The position numbers and the translations under genes were made by a program. A model generated the notes under the pieces. That model was given only the letters and a program-made list of their open reading frames with translations, made no database searches and had not been told where the DNA came from. Positions 1 to 13,348 of a stretch of DNA of 64,000 bases are shown piece after piece. Location: the NCBI GenBank assembly GCA_002897115.2, contig BCIH01000001.1, positions 1,151,008 to 1,215,007 on the forward strand, given 5' to 3'. The number at the start of each line of letters is the position of its first letter. The first letter of the stretch is position 1. The DNA comes from Prototheca cutis (Eukaryota; Chlorophyta; Trebouxiophyceae; Chlorellales; Chlorellaceae).

Positions 1-19
1 CACACACACACGCATGCAG

Positions 20-1018
20 GGACCTCAAGCCAGGCAACGTGCTGCTCAAGACACACCGCGCCGACCGGCGAGGGTATGTTGCCAAGGTCGCCGACTTTGG
101 GCTCGCCCAGGCCCATGGCGGAGTTTGGCAGGGGGACGAGGTCGCTGGGTTTAATTCCAATGGGCAAGCAGGAACGGTGCCCGATGATGATCGGCGGCCC
201 CGGTGGGGCAGCGGCGGCGACAAGGGCCCACGGCGCCGCCATGCCCTCGGCACACCTGCCTACGCTGCGCCGGAGCTGTTCAGCGGTGACCCGGGCCTGG
301 CGGGGCCCGCAGCCGACGTCTATGCCTTTGGCATCATGTGTACGTTTCATGATGGCGAGGGCAGGGGCCCGATTTGGGGATTGGGGCCGGGTATTGGTGG
401 GACTCCTGACATCGGCAAGGCCCAATTCTACATTCGTCAATTGAAACAAACCCTGGGGCGTGTGACCGCAAAACCCGGTGTTCGCTCTCGACCATGTGCT
501 CCTGGGCTTGCTCTTGTACATGACACACCTTTTCCATTACAGCACATTCACCAGGAGTCATGCCCAGCTTCCTGACAATGACCCTGTACGCACGCACCCT
601 CTTCCCAATCAATCCCGGCGCCACAGTGTGGGAGATGGTGCACTGTCGGCCGGTGCATGCGGGGATGAGGGAGGAGGAGCTCATGGCCGCGGTGGTGCAA
701 CGAGGCCTGCGCCCGACGTTTGACCCCGGCTCCGACCTGGACGTCGCCAGGCTCGCCAGCGACTGCTGGCACCCAGACCCCAGGTGTGTGCCAGTGTGGG
801 GGGGTTGTGTGCATCGGTTCTGCGTCAGTTGGGGGGTCGGGCTCACCGCCATGTGCGTTTCGTGGTGCTCGCTGCATGTCAGCCCCTGAATTCTACTACC
901 ACGCAGGGTCAGGCCGGGTTTTGGTGCCGTGGTGGCCCGGCTGGTGGCCGCGGAGCTCCGATTCCGAGAGGAGCGGCGGGCGGCGAGGGGCAGCGGTGTG
1001 GAGATCGGGGTGCTCTGA
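20..1018 (+). CDS. Protein kinase, Raf/TKL-like, C-terminal part (5' end outside window)
   Basis: C-terminal half of a eukaryotic protein kinase in exons 20-339, 627-783 and 907-1018; all joins are phase-consistent and the stop TGA is at 1016-1018. The visible protein starts inside the catalytic loop (DLKPGNVLL, normally preceded by HR), then has VADFGLAQ (metal-binding DFG), an insert of about 45 residues, GTPAYAAPEL (APE motif) and AADVYAFGIMLWEM of the C-lobe. The third exon supplies WHPDPRVRPGF, the conserved C-lobe Arg, and a short Arg/Glu-rich tail. The LWEM, CWHPDP and RP pattern is that of TKL/Raf-like kinases, so Ser/Thr activity is inferred. The N-lobe lies upstream, so substrate and regulatory domains cannot be judged. 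The first visible acceptor follows a CA repeat. Confidence 0.85.
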
Positions 1019-1388
1019 CCGAGCGGCTTGAGGTGGGAATGAAGACTCGTTTGTGAGTGTGTGGTGGCAGACCCCCTGGAGGTCCCCCTGCCTGCTGCCC
1101 TATTGCAGACTACACTGGGAGCCCCCTAGCGATGTTATTGGGCTCCCACTGGCAATCTCTGCTCCTATACAGTACCTGCAGTGGACATGACACGTGCTGT
1201 GAATCGAATCATGAATGCAGTGGGGGTGGGTTGTTCGCTCCAGAGACGCGTGGGAGGGGTGGGCAAGGCATGTCTGGACCTGACCTTGATCATTGCCTTG
1301 GTCATGAATGGGAGCAACACACATGCGCCATCCAGTCACAATGGATGGCTATGGCAGCAACAGGCAGGAAGGTATCCTTTCCCTGTGT
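1019..1388. other. Convergent intergenic stretch
   Basis: Lies between the stop of the kinase and the stop of the TFIIIC-like gene on the other strand. I see no conserved reading frame; it should hold both 3' untranslated regions. Confidence 0.5.
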
Positions 1389-1673
1389 CTACTGCGGCGG
1401 GCTGGTGTCGAAGCGGAGCGTGGTCTCCGTGTGACCTAGCAAGGCCCCGGGCCTCGTGCGATCGACGATGAGGGTGCTGCCAAGGCTGTCCGCCATGGTG
1501 CCATGCAGCACCGTCCCATCCGACATGTGCAGTGATGGCGACAGCGTGTCCAGACCCGTGAGTTGCAGCACAGCACCAGGGCCCGGGCAGGCCAGCCGCT
1601 CGGGGAGCTCAATGATCAGCACTGCCTCTTCCTCCCCCTGCTCCCCGGAGTCATGGGGCGCCCCGGAAGCCAT
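1389..1673 (-). CDS. GTF3C6: TFIIIC subunit 6-like protein (GTF3C6 / tau55 beta-barrel)
   Basis: A single-exon frame encodes 94 residues from ATG 1671-1673 to TAG 1389-1391. An acidic N-terminus (GEQGEEEA) runs into VLIIELPE, then LQLTGLDTLSPSLHM, LHGTMADSLGSTLIVD and a final HTETTLRF strand. This order (acidic leader, V-E-L strand, L-G-I/L-D-T, G-x-Y/M-x-D-x-L-G-T) matches the TFIIIC_sub6 beta-barrel of human GTF3C6. That subunit belongs to TFIIIC, which recruits RNA polymerase III to tRNA genes in the nucleus. The human protein is about twice as long because of a C-terminal extension missing here. A longer in-frame start exists at 1856, but the extra N-terminus looks unlike the family. Assignment is by remembered alignment only. 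Confidence 0.65.
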   Translation of the reverse strand: MASGAPHDSGEQGEEEAVLIIELPERLACPGPGAVLQLTGLDTLSPSLHMSDGTVLHGTMADSLGSTLIVDRTRPGALLGHTETTLRFDTSPPQ

Positions 1674-2684
1674 CAGCAGTGTTGGATTGGACTGCGAAAA
1701 TACACAAATGGGGCTAGTTATCCCGTCGATTTCCTGTTGTGAGGGCTGAGATGATACCCGACGGGGATCTCCCAAATCGCTAGTTTTGAAACAGATTGGC
1801 AGAATTTCGGAACTGTCCACCAGAGAGACGAGGCCTGGTTTCCTCCTCAACCCCATCTCGTATCTTCTCTTCCTCTCGAGGCATGTGGATCTGATGACAT
1901 GCAGTTAGGGGCAGTGAATTTTCTGGTACGTTGGTGACGGGCAGCAGCAGGCATGTGCATGCTGAGAAGAATATGCGCAAATTGAAAAGGCAAGAGTGCC
2001 AAGCGGGGAATTGAAAACGGAGCATGCACGCTGTAAGCATGGCGAGACGCCGTTGCGGCGGCACAGGGGGTTTGGTCCGGAGGCGACAAGCGCAGCAGGA
2101 TCATTTTGAAAGAGGGGGGAGGGGGGGGACACTACACATGGGTTGATAAACAAACAGGATCCAGAGTGGCGAGCGGCGCGGCTGCTGCACAGGGACACGC
2201 AGCCAGTTTTCAAGGGGAGACAGCACTGGGACTGGGCGTTGGCTCCGGCGTGCCTGGCGCCGTCACGCTCCTCAGGAGGTCGATCGGTACAGGGGGACCT
2301 GGCTATCACGCTGGAGACGGGGCAAGTCCCAGACCCCCCGGGTCTGAGTAAGTGCCCTGTCCCCACGATATCATGTGCCGGAAATGGCAGATTTGGGTCC
2401 GGTCAGACCATTGTCATGGGAGCCGACTGGGCTGGGGGGGGGGTCGGGGACATGGCCCCCGACTTCCCATACTCGACATGTTGTTTTCAAGGTTTCCCTT
2501 GATGGGTCGTCGGCGCAGTGCGCGCGGCAACGATGTGGCAAGCTTGACGGCAGTGAGCATTGCCGTGACCAGGCGTCACAACGGGGGTCATCGGCGCCTG
2601 TGGGTCGGCCGGGCATTGAGGGTTCCGACGCAGGTTCCCTCCGAGTCCAGCCGGCCTTCCTTTCCTCTGGCATGCAGCACCAGC
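1674..2684. other. Intergenic, no gene recognised
   Basis: About 1 kb between the TFIIIC-like start and the permease stop. Several short frames occur on both strands but none shows a domain, a signal peptide or consistent exon joins. It should include the TFIIIC-like promoter and the permease 3' UTR. Confidence 0.4.
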
Positions 2685-4607
2685 TTAGCTGCCAAACACG
2701 GTGTAGTCGCCGGAATCAACGACGATGAGCTGGACGGAGCCCGCAATGGCGAGGATCGTCACGATGAAGCAGAAGACGTTGAGCCCCTCGAGTGCGTAGC
2801 GCACGCTGCGGCGCGGCTGCTTGTACCGGATGTACATCTCGATGGGATAAAACACGGTGGCGGGCCAGAAGCCGATGGCACCGATGAGCCCGACGACATC
2901 AGAGAAGAAAGGAAGGCAGACGGCCACAAACGCGACCACCACGACGTAAAAGGAGCGGAAGGCGATGCGGAAGGCCACGGATGCCACCCAGCTGGGCAGG
3001 TTCTTGAAGCTCGCGATGTACCCCTCCATGAAGTGGAACACGGGCTGCGAGAACACTTGGTACGCTGCAAGAAACAGGCGGTTGATTTGTTTGAGATGGG
3101 GGGTTCGCTGATGTGCTGGCTGTGGGAGCTCGGCCCGGGTGCTGGTGTGGGCAAACTGCAGCCCACACATCACATCCCATCACCACCCCCCCAAAAGGGG
3201 GGAAAACAAAAAACACCAAAAGAAATGAAAAATTNCCCCCCCCAATCCCCCCAAACCAGTCCCCACCTGGGAACATGTGGATGAGCACAAAAATATTTGT
3301 GGCGCGGATGAGACCGACAGGCTTTGTGAAGCAGGTGATGATGTTTCCGCAGATTTCGTTGCCAAACGCAGCATAGCCTGAGACGGAGACGGCGACGTAG
3401 AATCCCGTGATGATGACCATGGCCCAGTGCACGGCGCGCTTGATCTTGGAGACAGGGCCCTTGCCGCTGCCCTTCATCGTGTCAGCAATCTCCACCAGGA
3501 TGAAGGAGAAGGAGTAGGCAAACACGATGGCACCGATGGCGTTGAACACGGCAAACATCTTGTCCGAGGGCTTGTCGTACGGCACACCCGCTAAGTCCCC
3601 CCCGCCGACGTCCCCCTTCGAGATGGCGAGCCCCAGCGCGATGAAGGAGTAGCAGAAGCTGGCAATCATGCCGATGGCGCTGACCCACCACAGTGAGTCC
3701 AGGTTGGGCAGCTGCGACAGCACCAGCTGCACGCCACCAAAGATCACACAAAACGTCCAGTATTTTGTGTAGCAACCAGTGCCGTCAGCGTTGCAGTAAG
3801 TCAGAGCAACGGACTGCATGCTCGTTGCACCCGTGATGTTGTAGGCGATGGCCGTCAGGAACAGGTTGAAATACTGCACCCACGCCAAAATACAGCAGTG
3901 CACGTCGCCCATCAGCGTCCGCACGGCGGCTGCGTTACATTTTCATAATGGGTGGGTGGGCTTGGTTAGAAGACGGGCGGGGTGGGAGAGGATGGAGTGA
4001 CGGCCAGGCCGGGGGGTGGTGGATGAAGGTGGGAGCGGGCAGGCCTCCCAGCAAACAAGACAACCCACCACACCCGGAACCCAGCACTCACTCATATAGG
4101 TCCTTTGCCGCACGCCGTTGACGACGGTGACCTCGGAGAGCAGGAGGGTGGTGTACCACGTGATGCCGGCAAACAGGAAGAGGACCAGCAGGCCGCCAAT
4201 CCATCCCATCTGGGCTATGGAGTACGACAGGGACAGCACGCCAGCACCTGCACCAATTCACACCCGGCATGGTGTCTTTAGAATTGAACAGTGACATGGA
4301 AACGCCGAGAGGCCAGCGTGGGCAAAACCGGCGGAGTATGCCCGCTTCCGCGCTACCCAGTCACGGTCAGTTCGGCCCGGCTCCAACGCCGACCGGATGG
4401 TCGGAGGTGCGGGTCCGAGAGCCCCGCGGCCGCCTCCCCAGCACACTCACCCACGACGGCGGTGATAATGTGGAAGACGCCCGTGTACCAAGTTCCTGTG
4501 CGCTGGATGGCGTCATCCTCCTCGACGCTCGAGTCCTTTGGGAGGTCTATTTCAAGGGCACCCTTGGAGGGGCCCATCCCCAGAACTTCCTCAGATTCTG
4601 CAGACAT
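2685..4607 (-). CDS. Amino acid permease, AAAP/AAP family
   Basis: Four exons read on the minus strand: 4607-4451, 4247-4092, 3929-3267 and 3064-2685, giving 451 residues with all phases matching. The protein opens with a short acidic cytosolic tail, then GTWYTGVFHIITAVVGAGVLSLSYSIAQMGW, shown here in pieces: the G-T-x-x-T-x-x-x-H-I-I-T-A-V-V-G-A-G-V-L-S-L start is the AAP signature. About ten further hydrophobic segments follow, including the typical AYQVFSQPVFHFME block after exon join 3. Length and motifs fit plant-type proton-coupled amino acid importers of the plasma membrane. Substrate preference cannot be read from sequence. Intron 3 (3065-3266) contains a single N and several G and C runs. 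The neighbour ALT gene on the same strand also handles amino acids, but the two are separate transcription units. Confidence 0.93.
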
Positions 4608-5337
4608 TCTCAAGACTGCAGTACTTTGAATTATAAAACAAAGGGGTTGTGTTTCAAGGGGAGGAAGACGTATGGGCCCGACTAGGGGGTTGGAACAAGC
4701 TTTATGGCAGGGTGGCGCTGGGCGGTGCGGGGGGGGAGCCGCCTGGCAGTGCGTCACATGGATGCTGGGTGTGTCGGCGCCCCCGACCCTGAACCCTTCA
4801 TTCCGCCCTCCAAAATGCCGACCGGCGATCCTCCACCGCACTAATTCCGCCTCCAATACGCTTATAATTCATTATATTTGCTTGGGAGATGCACGGGAAC
4901 GAAATCGGCTGCCATCGGACGATGGAGTACAAACCCTAACGTCATTAAACCGCGGGGGGGCCGCGGCGATCTTCGGCGGCGCTTTGCCCGACCGACCACC
5001 AGCTCCCCACACAATCCTCACGTGTAGTGCAGAGCATGGGTATAGATGATTCCGCTTCCATCTCCCAGTGTTTTCAATGCATTTCCCGCGATCGCACGTG
5101 TACTGCACAGCACATATGCCATGGCATCGCGATCCGTACAACTCGGCTCGGCGCTGGGCTCAGGATGCGACCATCTTCTCGGTCACTTCCACCCGTCCCC
5201 TTTCTTGCAAGCCCTGCTCAAACTCTGGTTGAAAAAATCGTCACATGGCAACATGTGGCAGCCCCACAGGTCACCCTGGCGTGATAGTGCGTAATCAGAC
5301 ACAGAGAAAAGAGTAAAAAGTTGTCATTTGCAACTCC
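4608..5337. other. Intergenic between permease start and aminotransferase stop
   Basis: Should contain the permease promoter and 5' UTR and the aminotransferase 3' UTR. The part near 4850-4950 is locally A+T-richer. No reading frame here resembles a gene. Confidence 0.4.
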
Positions 5338-7474
<2,137 letters not shown>

Positions 7475-9363
7475 CGCGCGTCACAACAATCACAGCAAAT
7501 TAATGCCTCGATATCATAGGCAATGGATGCAGTCCCATCGCAATGTGCAGTGCAGTGCACAGCTGGGCCAGCGGGGTGAGGGAGCCAGCCCACGTGGCAG
7601 CCCAATCCCTGACCATGTCCCCGCGTACCAATTTGTTGAGCTTGGGCTCGGCAAGCACTCGGACTGTGGGGGGTGGGGGTGTGTTTCTCACCTCCTATAT
7701 TGGATCAGGCACTCAGGAAATGAGCTAGAAAAATATTTTAAAATATGCAGTGCATTTTGGGCGTATTTATGTTTCGGAGAGTAATTGCTAAAATGGGTGA
7801 CGGGTGTGTGTGCGCGCGGTCACGAGTTTCGCCGCGTCATGCTGTCCGTCCTTCCCGAGCGTCCTAGAAAGTATTCGACAATCCCCTCCAGGCCCTCCCG
7901 TGCGCCACCCGTGCGAACATCCCCTTGTACGACTGCACGATGATGTTTATTCCGCACCAAAAGTCCAGTCTGAGAACAGGGCGGGGCCAGGAAGGAGCGC
8001 GTTCGTGGGCAATCGCCCTTCGACGTTCGGGGGCTGCGGAGCTCCGGAAGACGGGGCCACCAAGCCGCGCGTGCAGGCCCCCTGCAACGCCTGTTAACTC
8101 CATAAATCGAGATAATGAAAGGATTGAGGGTGCAAATGGGAGTTGTGTCTCCGCGGTTTCTCGCTCGGCGGCCCTTGGCATTCTTCAAAGGCGCCGCCAG
8201 CAAAGAACCCTTAGGATTGGCAAGGGCCTTGGGCTATGAACTGTTTGGGCCCCAGAGCAGGTGCTGTTTGGATTGATTTCAGAAGAAAATCTCGTCTTNC
8301 ACCTCCATATCATCATTCAATTGCCCATTGTTTTGTCGAATCAAGGGGAGTACTGCGCAGACAAAGGCAGGTCAATCTAGGGATCAGATTCAAGTTCAGC
8401 AACAGGCAATGTCGTGCCCACCGTTTTCTGGGCCTCTGCAGCTGCATCTAATCTCGATGTGCTCCTCCGCTTGTACTTCTGGCGACTCAGTTCCCGCCAC
8501 TCGTTCTTCCGCTTCTTGGATCCAGAGCCTTTGCTGGGAGGCATTTCAACCCAGAGCTCTCTTCTTCCAGCTCTGTTGCTCACTTGTCGACGGGTTCCGG
8601 GGAGCGGGTGCTTAGCACTCCTCAAGTGAATCGAAGAAGGTCATCCTTCGGTGCGTGTGGGTGCTTTAGCATGTGGTACTGCACCATGCCGTTGATGACA
8701 GAGTCTTCCAGGGGTGGCGAGAGGCAGGGGTTGAAGGTCCAGCACCGTCCCCACATTGGGATTCCCCACTCGGGGTCAGCAAGACCAGCTGGCTGTCCAC
8801 AGCAGCCTGCTGGGATCTGGTAGCATGGATATCTCGTTATGAGTCCTGCTCAGCATAGCGGGGGTTGGGCCGACGCTGTCGGCTGCAGTCCGCCGGCGGA
8901 TTTGGATCTTGCCAGTCATCCATGTGCTGGGCTTCATCGTCGGGCTGAGGAGCTGTGGTGGCTGGTGCCGGTTGACGTCCGCAGTCAAAAAACGCCTTCT
9001 CCTCATCCTGCATTGAAGAGGACCACAGGAATGGATAGTGCAGCCACTGCATCGGACTGGTCGATGCGCCAGCTGTCACAGGGCCGGGGACAACACCCTG
9101 GTCGGCACCGGGCCGCCCCCGCACGACGCACTGCCGCCGCATGAGCACAGCCTCGAAGGGAGGGCTGTACCGGCGGCTGTCCTGGGATGCACACCGCAGG
9201 GGTGGTGTTGAGGTGGCCGAGCACGCACAAGGGGCATGCCTTCACGATGCGGCGGGNGNCGGNAGAGAAGACACCCACCCAGGGGGTACGCCGGCATCAA
9301 GCGCGACAGGTGCTCCAGGCAGGGGCGAGGCCGGTGGACGTGATGCCCCGCGGTTGACAGTGA
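7475..9363. other. Intergenic region upstream of ALT, no confident gene
   Basis: About 1.9 kb. It should contain the ALT promoter. A 55-codon frame (8544-8377, minus) encodes a very basic peptide and is listed separately. The 8840-9360 part leads into the Fanzor-type zinc ribbon; I could not find RuvC-type motifs in any plus frame here. Ns at 8299, 9257, 9259 and 9263. Confidence 0.4.
8377..8544 (-). CDS. Small basic ORF, unrecognised
   Basis: ATG at 8542-8544, 55 residues. The N-terminal 35 residues are strongly basic (MPPSKGSGSKKRKNEWREL, then RQKYKRRSTSR), followed by an Ala/Glu stretch. It could be a small nuclear or ribosome-associated protein, one exon of a larger gene, or chance. I recognise no family and there is no supporting exon nearby. 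Confidence 0.2.
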   Translation of the reverse strand: MPPSKGSGSKKRKNEWRELSRQKYKRRSTSRLDAAAEAQKTVGTTLPVAELESDP

Positions 9364-9594
9364 CCCCTCCTGCAGCACTGCACACAACCCAAACAGCAGC
9401 ACTGCCCGGAACAATACGCCATCCTCAAATGCCAGAGGTGTGGCGTGGTGTGGAACCGCGACNTCAANGCCGCGCGCAACATCCGTCACCTGGGCGAGAG
9501 ACTGGTCCTGACCGGCACTAGGCCGCCGCCTTTTGATCGCAAAACCAAGCTCCCCCCCCCCTTGCACGTCTGCCCTCCCGGGCGCTCCACCTGA
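9364..9594 (+). pseudogene. Fanzor/TnpB-type C-terminal zinc ribbon, decayed remnant 1
   Basis: An open stretch of 76 codons after an in-frame TGA at 9361. It reads CPEQYAILKCQRCGVVWNRD, then two codons each containing an N (NTC, AAN), then AARNIRHLGERLVLTG and TRPPPF, stopping at TGA 9592-9594. The signature C-x-x-C-G-x-x-x-N-R-D-[V/I/L/F]-[N/K]-A-A-R-N-I is the second half of the OrfB/TnpB zinc ribbon, also found in eukaryotic Fanzor nucleases. The Asp in the NRD motif is the last RuvC catalytic residue in that family. The first cysteine pair is not clear, and two stops (9355 and 9361 region) lie just upstream where the VDE-Y/F-R-T-S block is expected; VDVMPRG is a possible corrupted version. 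No RuvC I/II motif was found, so I call it a remnant rather than a working gene. Confidence 0.55.
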
Positions 9595-9940
9595 TATGAT
9601 TTCATCACCAAGATTGCCGCAGGCCCTGTGCCGCGGATCAGTACCATTGAACGCGTGCTGTGAGGCAATGCCCAGTTACTTCGTTGNTCAGTGACCTCGT
9701 GGGGCGCCTCCTCTCCCCGGTGGAGAGCGGGCGCTGTCGAGGGGTGCCCCCACCCGTCCTATCCCGGAGATGCATGCAAACACTTTATTCGGGACAGCTA
9801 GACTGGACTGTACATTGACTCTATGATCAACCTGATTCCGCCTTAATATTATGTTGATCTCACATGTCAAGATTCATGTAGTGTGGGCCACAGTGCGCGG
9901 GACTTGATCAGTGGCTGTCAGACGGTGGCATCCCCCGACC
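9595..9940. other. Intergenic, DBR1 upstream region
   Basis: About 350 bases, locally A+T-richer around 9770-9870. It should contain the DBR1 promoter. No gene seen. Confidence 0.4.
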
Positions 9941-12065
9941 ATGGCTCCCCTGCGGGTGCGCGGGACGCGTTGGGAACGCAGTCACGTTTCACTAGTGATG
10001 CATGCATTGTATACATGGCATGAATGCATGCTGCATAGGGCAGGACTTGACCCTGTGCAAGCACGGGACATCTTTCACGATCGCAGTGATGCACGGATCA
10101 CTCCGGGTTGCCCATGCCTACCAGGTTGCCATCGAGGGCTGCTGCCACGGGGAGCTGGACGCCATTTACAAGACTCTGATAGCGCTGGAGAAACGGGATG
10201 GAAAGAAGGTCGATCTCCTCATCTGCTGCGGGGATTTCCAGGTACCCCCATGGCCGGTGTGGGGGCATGTGAGCATTGGCGGAACGCCCTGGGCGTTGGC
10301 CTGGACCTGGGCATGCACGGCGCGCTCATAGTCTCCCCATACACAAACACACACTGAGCACCATTTGCTGTAGTCGGTTCGGAACCTGGATGATCTGGAG
10401 TGCATGGCATGCCCCCCGAAGTACCGTGAAATCCGGACATTTTACAAGTACTACTCTGGGGAGGTGAAGGCACCCATTCCAACCCTGTTTAGTGAGTTTA
10501 CAGAAAGAGGTGAATAGAATATCAGGCTGCCGCCAGTCACGAGCCCGTTGGCCCCATTCTATCGCCTGATGACCCTGAGACCTCGAAAAATGGGGCACAC
10601 AGACACGAACGCCACCTATGGAACCCCACCCACACCCTCGCGTAGTTGGGGGCAATCACGAGGCTTCGAACTACTTGCTGGAGTTGTTTTACGGCGGCTG
10701 GGTGGCGCCCGGGATTTACTACTTGGGTGCCGCNGGCGTGGTGGACTTTGGCGGCTTGCGCATTGGGGGGCTGAGTGGAACGTATGCTTCGCGGGACTAC
10801 GGCCTGGCCCACTTTGAACGACCACCGTACACACCGAGCAGCCTGCGTAGCGCCTACCACATCCGTGCGACAGATGTCCACCGCCTGGGCTGCTTGGCAA
10901 CGGGGCCCGACGTCATGCTGAGTCATGACTGGCCCCAGGGCATCGCGCGCTACGGCAACCTGCAAGATCTCTTGCGCCGGAAGAGCTTCCTCCGGGCCGA
11001 GGTCAGTGGTGGATGGTGCTGGAGTATTGGTGGCGAGATCATGCATATGAGTGTGTGACTGTGTTTTAGTGGTCATCTCAAATACAGACACTCCTCCCTT
11101 GAAGACTAACGAGATTGACCCCCAAAACAATCCCCCCCCCTTCTCTCACACGCGCACAAACACAGATCGAGGACAATTCACTGGGCAGTCCACCGGCAGC
11201 GCAGCTGCTGCACCACCTGCAGCCGGCCTACTGGTTCTCCGCGCACTTGCACAACAAATTTGCTGCGATCGTTCGCCATTCGCCTGCGGGCAGGGTGTCC
11301 GCAGGACAAGGACTATCGGTCGCCGGACAGCAGCAGGACCTGTCATCGTCGACCGCCATTCCTGCCGCCATCACTCCTGCTGAACAACAGCAGGAGGATC
11401 TCTGCTCACCAAGCACTGCTACCGGGTCCAAGACGACGTATTTCCTGTCATTGGACAAGTGCCTCCCCCGGCGACAGTTTTTGCAGGTTTTGGAGTTTCC
11501 CGGTGCACAAGCTCCGCGCTGTTTCTCCTACGACCCCGAGTGGTGTGCGGTGCTGCGCACCACGCCCGGCCTGACCTCTGCGACACGCGGGCCGGGGCCC
11601 CTGGTTCAGGGCCCAGCCCGTCCAGTGAGCGCTGCCGAAGTCTCCACTGCTGAGGCGGCGCTACAGTCGGCGTCGGCCGATGGCACGCTCCGCATTCCTG
11701 ACAACTTCCAGCCCACCGCGCCGTGCTACGACCCAGAGTCCCGCGGTGCCCGGGGGCACATGCCCCCGGGCATTCCCAGAAACCCACAGACTCTGGCCTT
11801 CTTGGCAGCATTAGGTCTGGAGTATGATCTGGATGCGCCCGAAACTGGTGGTGGAGGCTGGGCGCCAGCCGCGGCGAGTGCCGGAGCACCCTTTCCCCCT
11901 CAAGGCGACGCCAACCCGGAAGAAATTGAGCTGGACGGAAGTGATGCCGAGGGAAGCGACCCCGGTCTGGAAGCCCTGCCGGTGCTGGCGGCAGTACTTG
12001 GCGCTGCCGGGGCCCCGTTGTCAAACCCCGAGGAGATTGACATTGACCTTGGCGATGACTCATGA
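9941..12065 (+). CDS. DBR1: Lariat debranching enzyme DBR1
   Basis: Five exons, 9941-9955, 10125-10241, 10374-10491, 10646-11001 and 11166-12065, give 501 residues. DBR1 hydrolyses the 2'-5' bond of excised intron lariats in the nucleus. It is a metallophosphoesterase: [15 protein letters not shown] (family Cys and His), [23 protein letters not shown] and [11 protein letters not shown] supply the metal and active-site residues, and the C-terminal DBR1 domain ([20 protein letters not shown]) follows. The start was chosen at ATG 9941 (context GACCATGG) because a 15-nt first exon gives [14 protein letters not shown], the family's usual N-terminus. An ATG at 10089 is in frame with exon 2 but would insert intron sequence. 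The last 130 residues are acidic and Pro/Ala-rich, as often in this family. One N at 10734 falls in a codon without shifting frame. Confidence 0.95.
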
Positions 12066-12330
12066 GTCAAAACGCTGCCATTGCTACATGCACGCGCTGC
12101 GGAGTAAGGCTCTTGGCGAGGTTCCAACAGCCTGCGCCACGGTAAAACCGAAGCACAGAATCTCCTCCTGCAAGGGTGTCAGTTACATTCATGCACACTA
12201 GAGGCAAGGGAATGACGAGCATGGAACCTGACGCCATGGATGCTGCGTCGGAATCACAGTCTAAGGGCATCAGGCACGCTGAGTAGGGCGGTCATGGAGT
12301 CCTGTCTCAGCATGCACATCGTGCCCAGGT

Positions 12331-12818
12331 TCATGCGTTTGCTGCCTCCTGCTTCATCTTGGCTTCGAGCAGGGAGTTTACCTGCATCAGCGCCGTCTGT
12401 CGCGACTTGACTAGCTGCAGCGCCAAGAGGGAAAAGGTGGGTCGGGGGACAGTGTGACAACGCGGAGCGGGTCACCTGAGGGCAGCTGCGGCTTGCATTG
12501 CGCAGGCAGTTGTCGCTCCTAAGCATGTATCACCCTAGCGCCACCATGCTCCTCATCCCAAAGGCCAAGCATCATCAATCAGCCACGTCACAACAAAGCC
12601 ACCAGCAACCAACCACAATATCCATCAAACCTTGGAAATTTGCTCCGTCTTGTCTTTGACAAACATGACTTTCCGCTTGCAGTAGTCGATGCTGCCGTCC
12701 AGACTCCTCTGTGGAAGGAGCGTGATCATTGGTCCAGAATCAATCTCGATTTCCTCCCAAACATGACGCAACGAGGAATTTTCCTCGAGGCACAGGGGCC
12801 CGGCCGGGACCATCACCG

Positions 12819-12877
<59 letters not shown>

Positions 12878-13348
12878 AGCAGGACCACCTTTGAACACCA
12901 ACGAGAGCTCACCTCCACGTAATACCCGGTTCCAATCTCAAGGAGCACAGTCTCCACAGACTCCAGGGTTCCAGAAACATATAGAGACTCGGTCAGAGGC
13001 AGCAGCAGTGGTTGCCCTGAAAGGAGACGTGATTGCGGTGGCAGTTCTGAGACCTGACGTCACGGCTTGACAGCGTACTAGTCACTTTTGAAGGCGTAAT
13101 GCACACCATGACATTCCACCCACGGGGCTCGGAATATGACCTGGGCCAAGGATTGAGATCGGCCCCCTACCTTGCTTCTGCTCCTGGAGGTACTCCACGG
13201 CTTGACCGGCGCCGGCAAACTTGGCTGCGGTTTGTTGCAGTGCCAGGGCATTTTGCATGAGGCCATTGATTTCAGACTCCAGCTGCTTGCCGACCTCCGC
13301 CAGCTGCTGCGGGTCAAGCGACTCCAGGGCGATCGGCTGGCCCGACAT
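12331..13348 (-). CDS. PFD5: Prefoldin subunit 5
   Basis: Exons 13348-13171, 13016-12913, 12708-12631 and 12414-12331 give 147 residues, the normal size for this alpha-class subunit of the hexameric prefoldin chaperone. Prefoldin hands unfolded actin and tubulin to the chaperonin TRiC in the cytosol. The N-terminal helix ([20 protein letters not shown]) and the C-terminal helix ([18 protein letters not shown]) should form the coiled coil. Between them [12 protein letters not shown] and [12 protein letters not shown] form the beta-hairpin core, closely like human PFDN5 (VPLTSSMYVPGKL, VLIDVGTGYYVE). Intron 2 contains a 49-base C run (sense G). It starts about 390 bases from the divergent IF-2 gene. 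Confidence 0.94.
12829..12877. repeat. Poly-C tract in PFD5 intron 2
   Basis: Forty-nine consecutive C; poly-G on the sense strand, in the donor half of the intron. Long homopolymers are often miscounted, so the length is approximate. Confidence 0.9.

Noticed and set aside
12625..12957. Poly-Gly or poly-Pro frames across homopolymers here and at 17519-18077, 34001-34609, 51334-51839 and 62099-62527
   Set aside because: Products of G or C runs inside introns.
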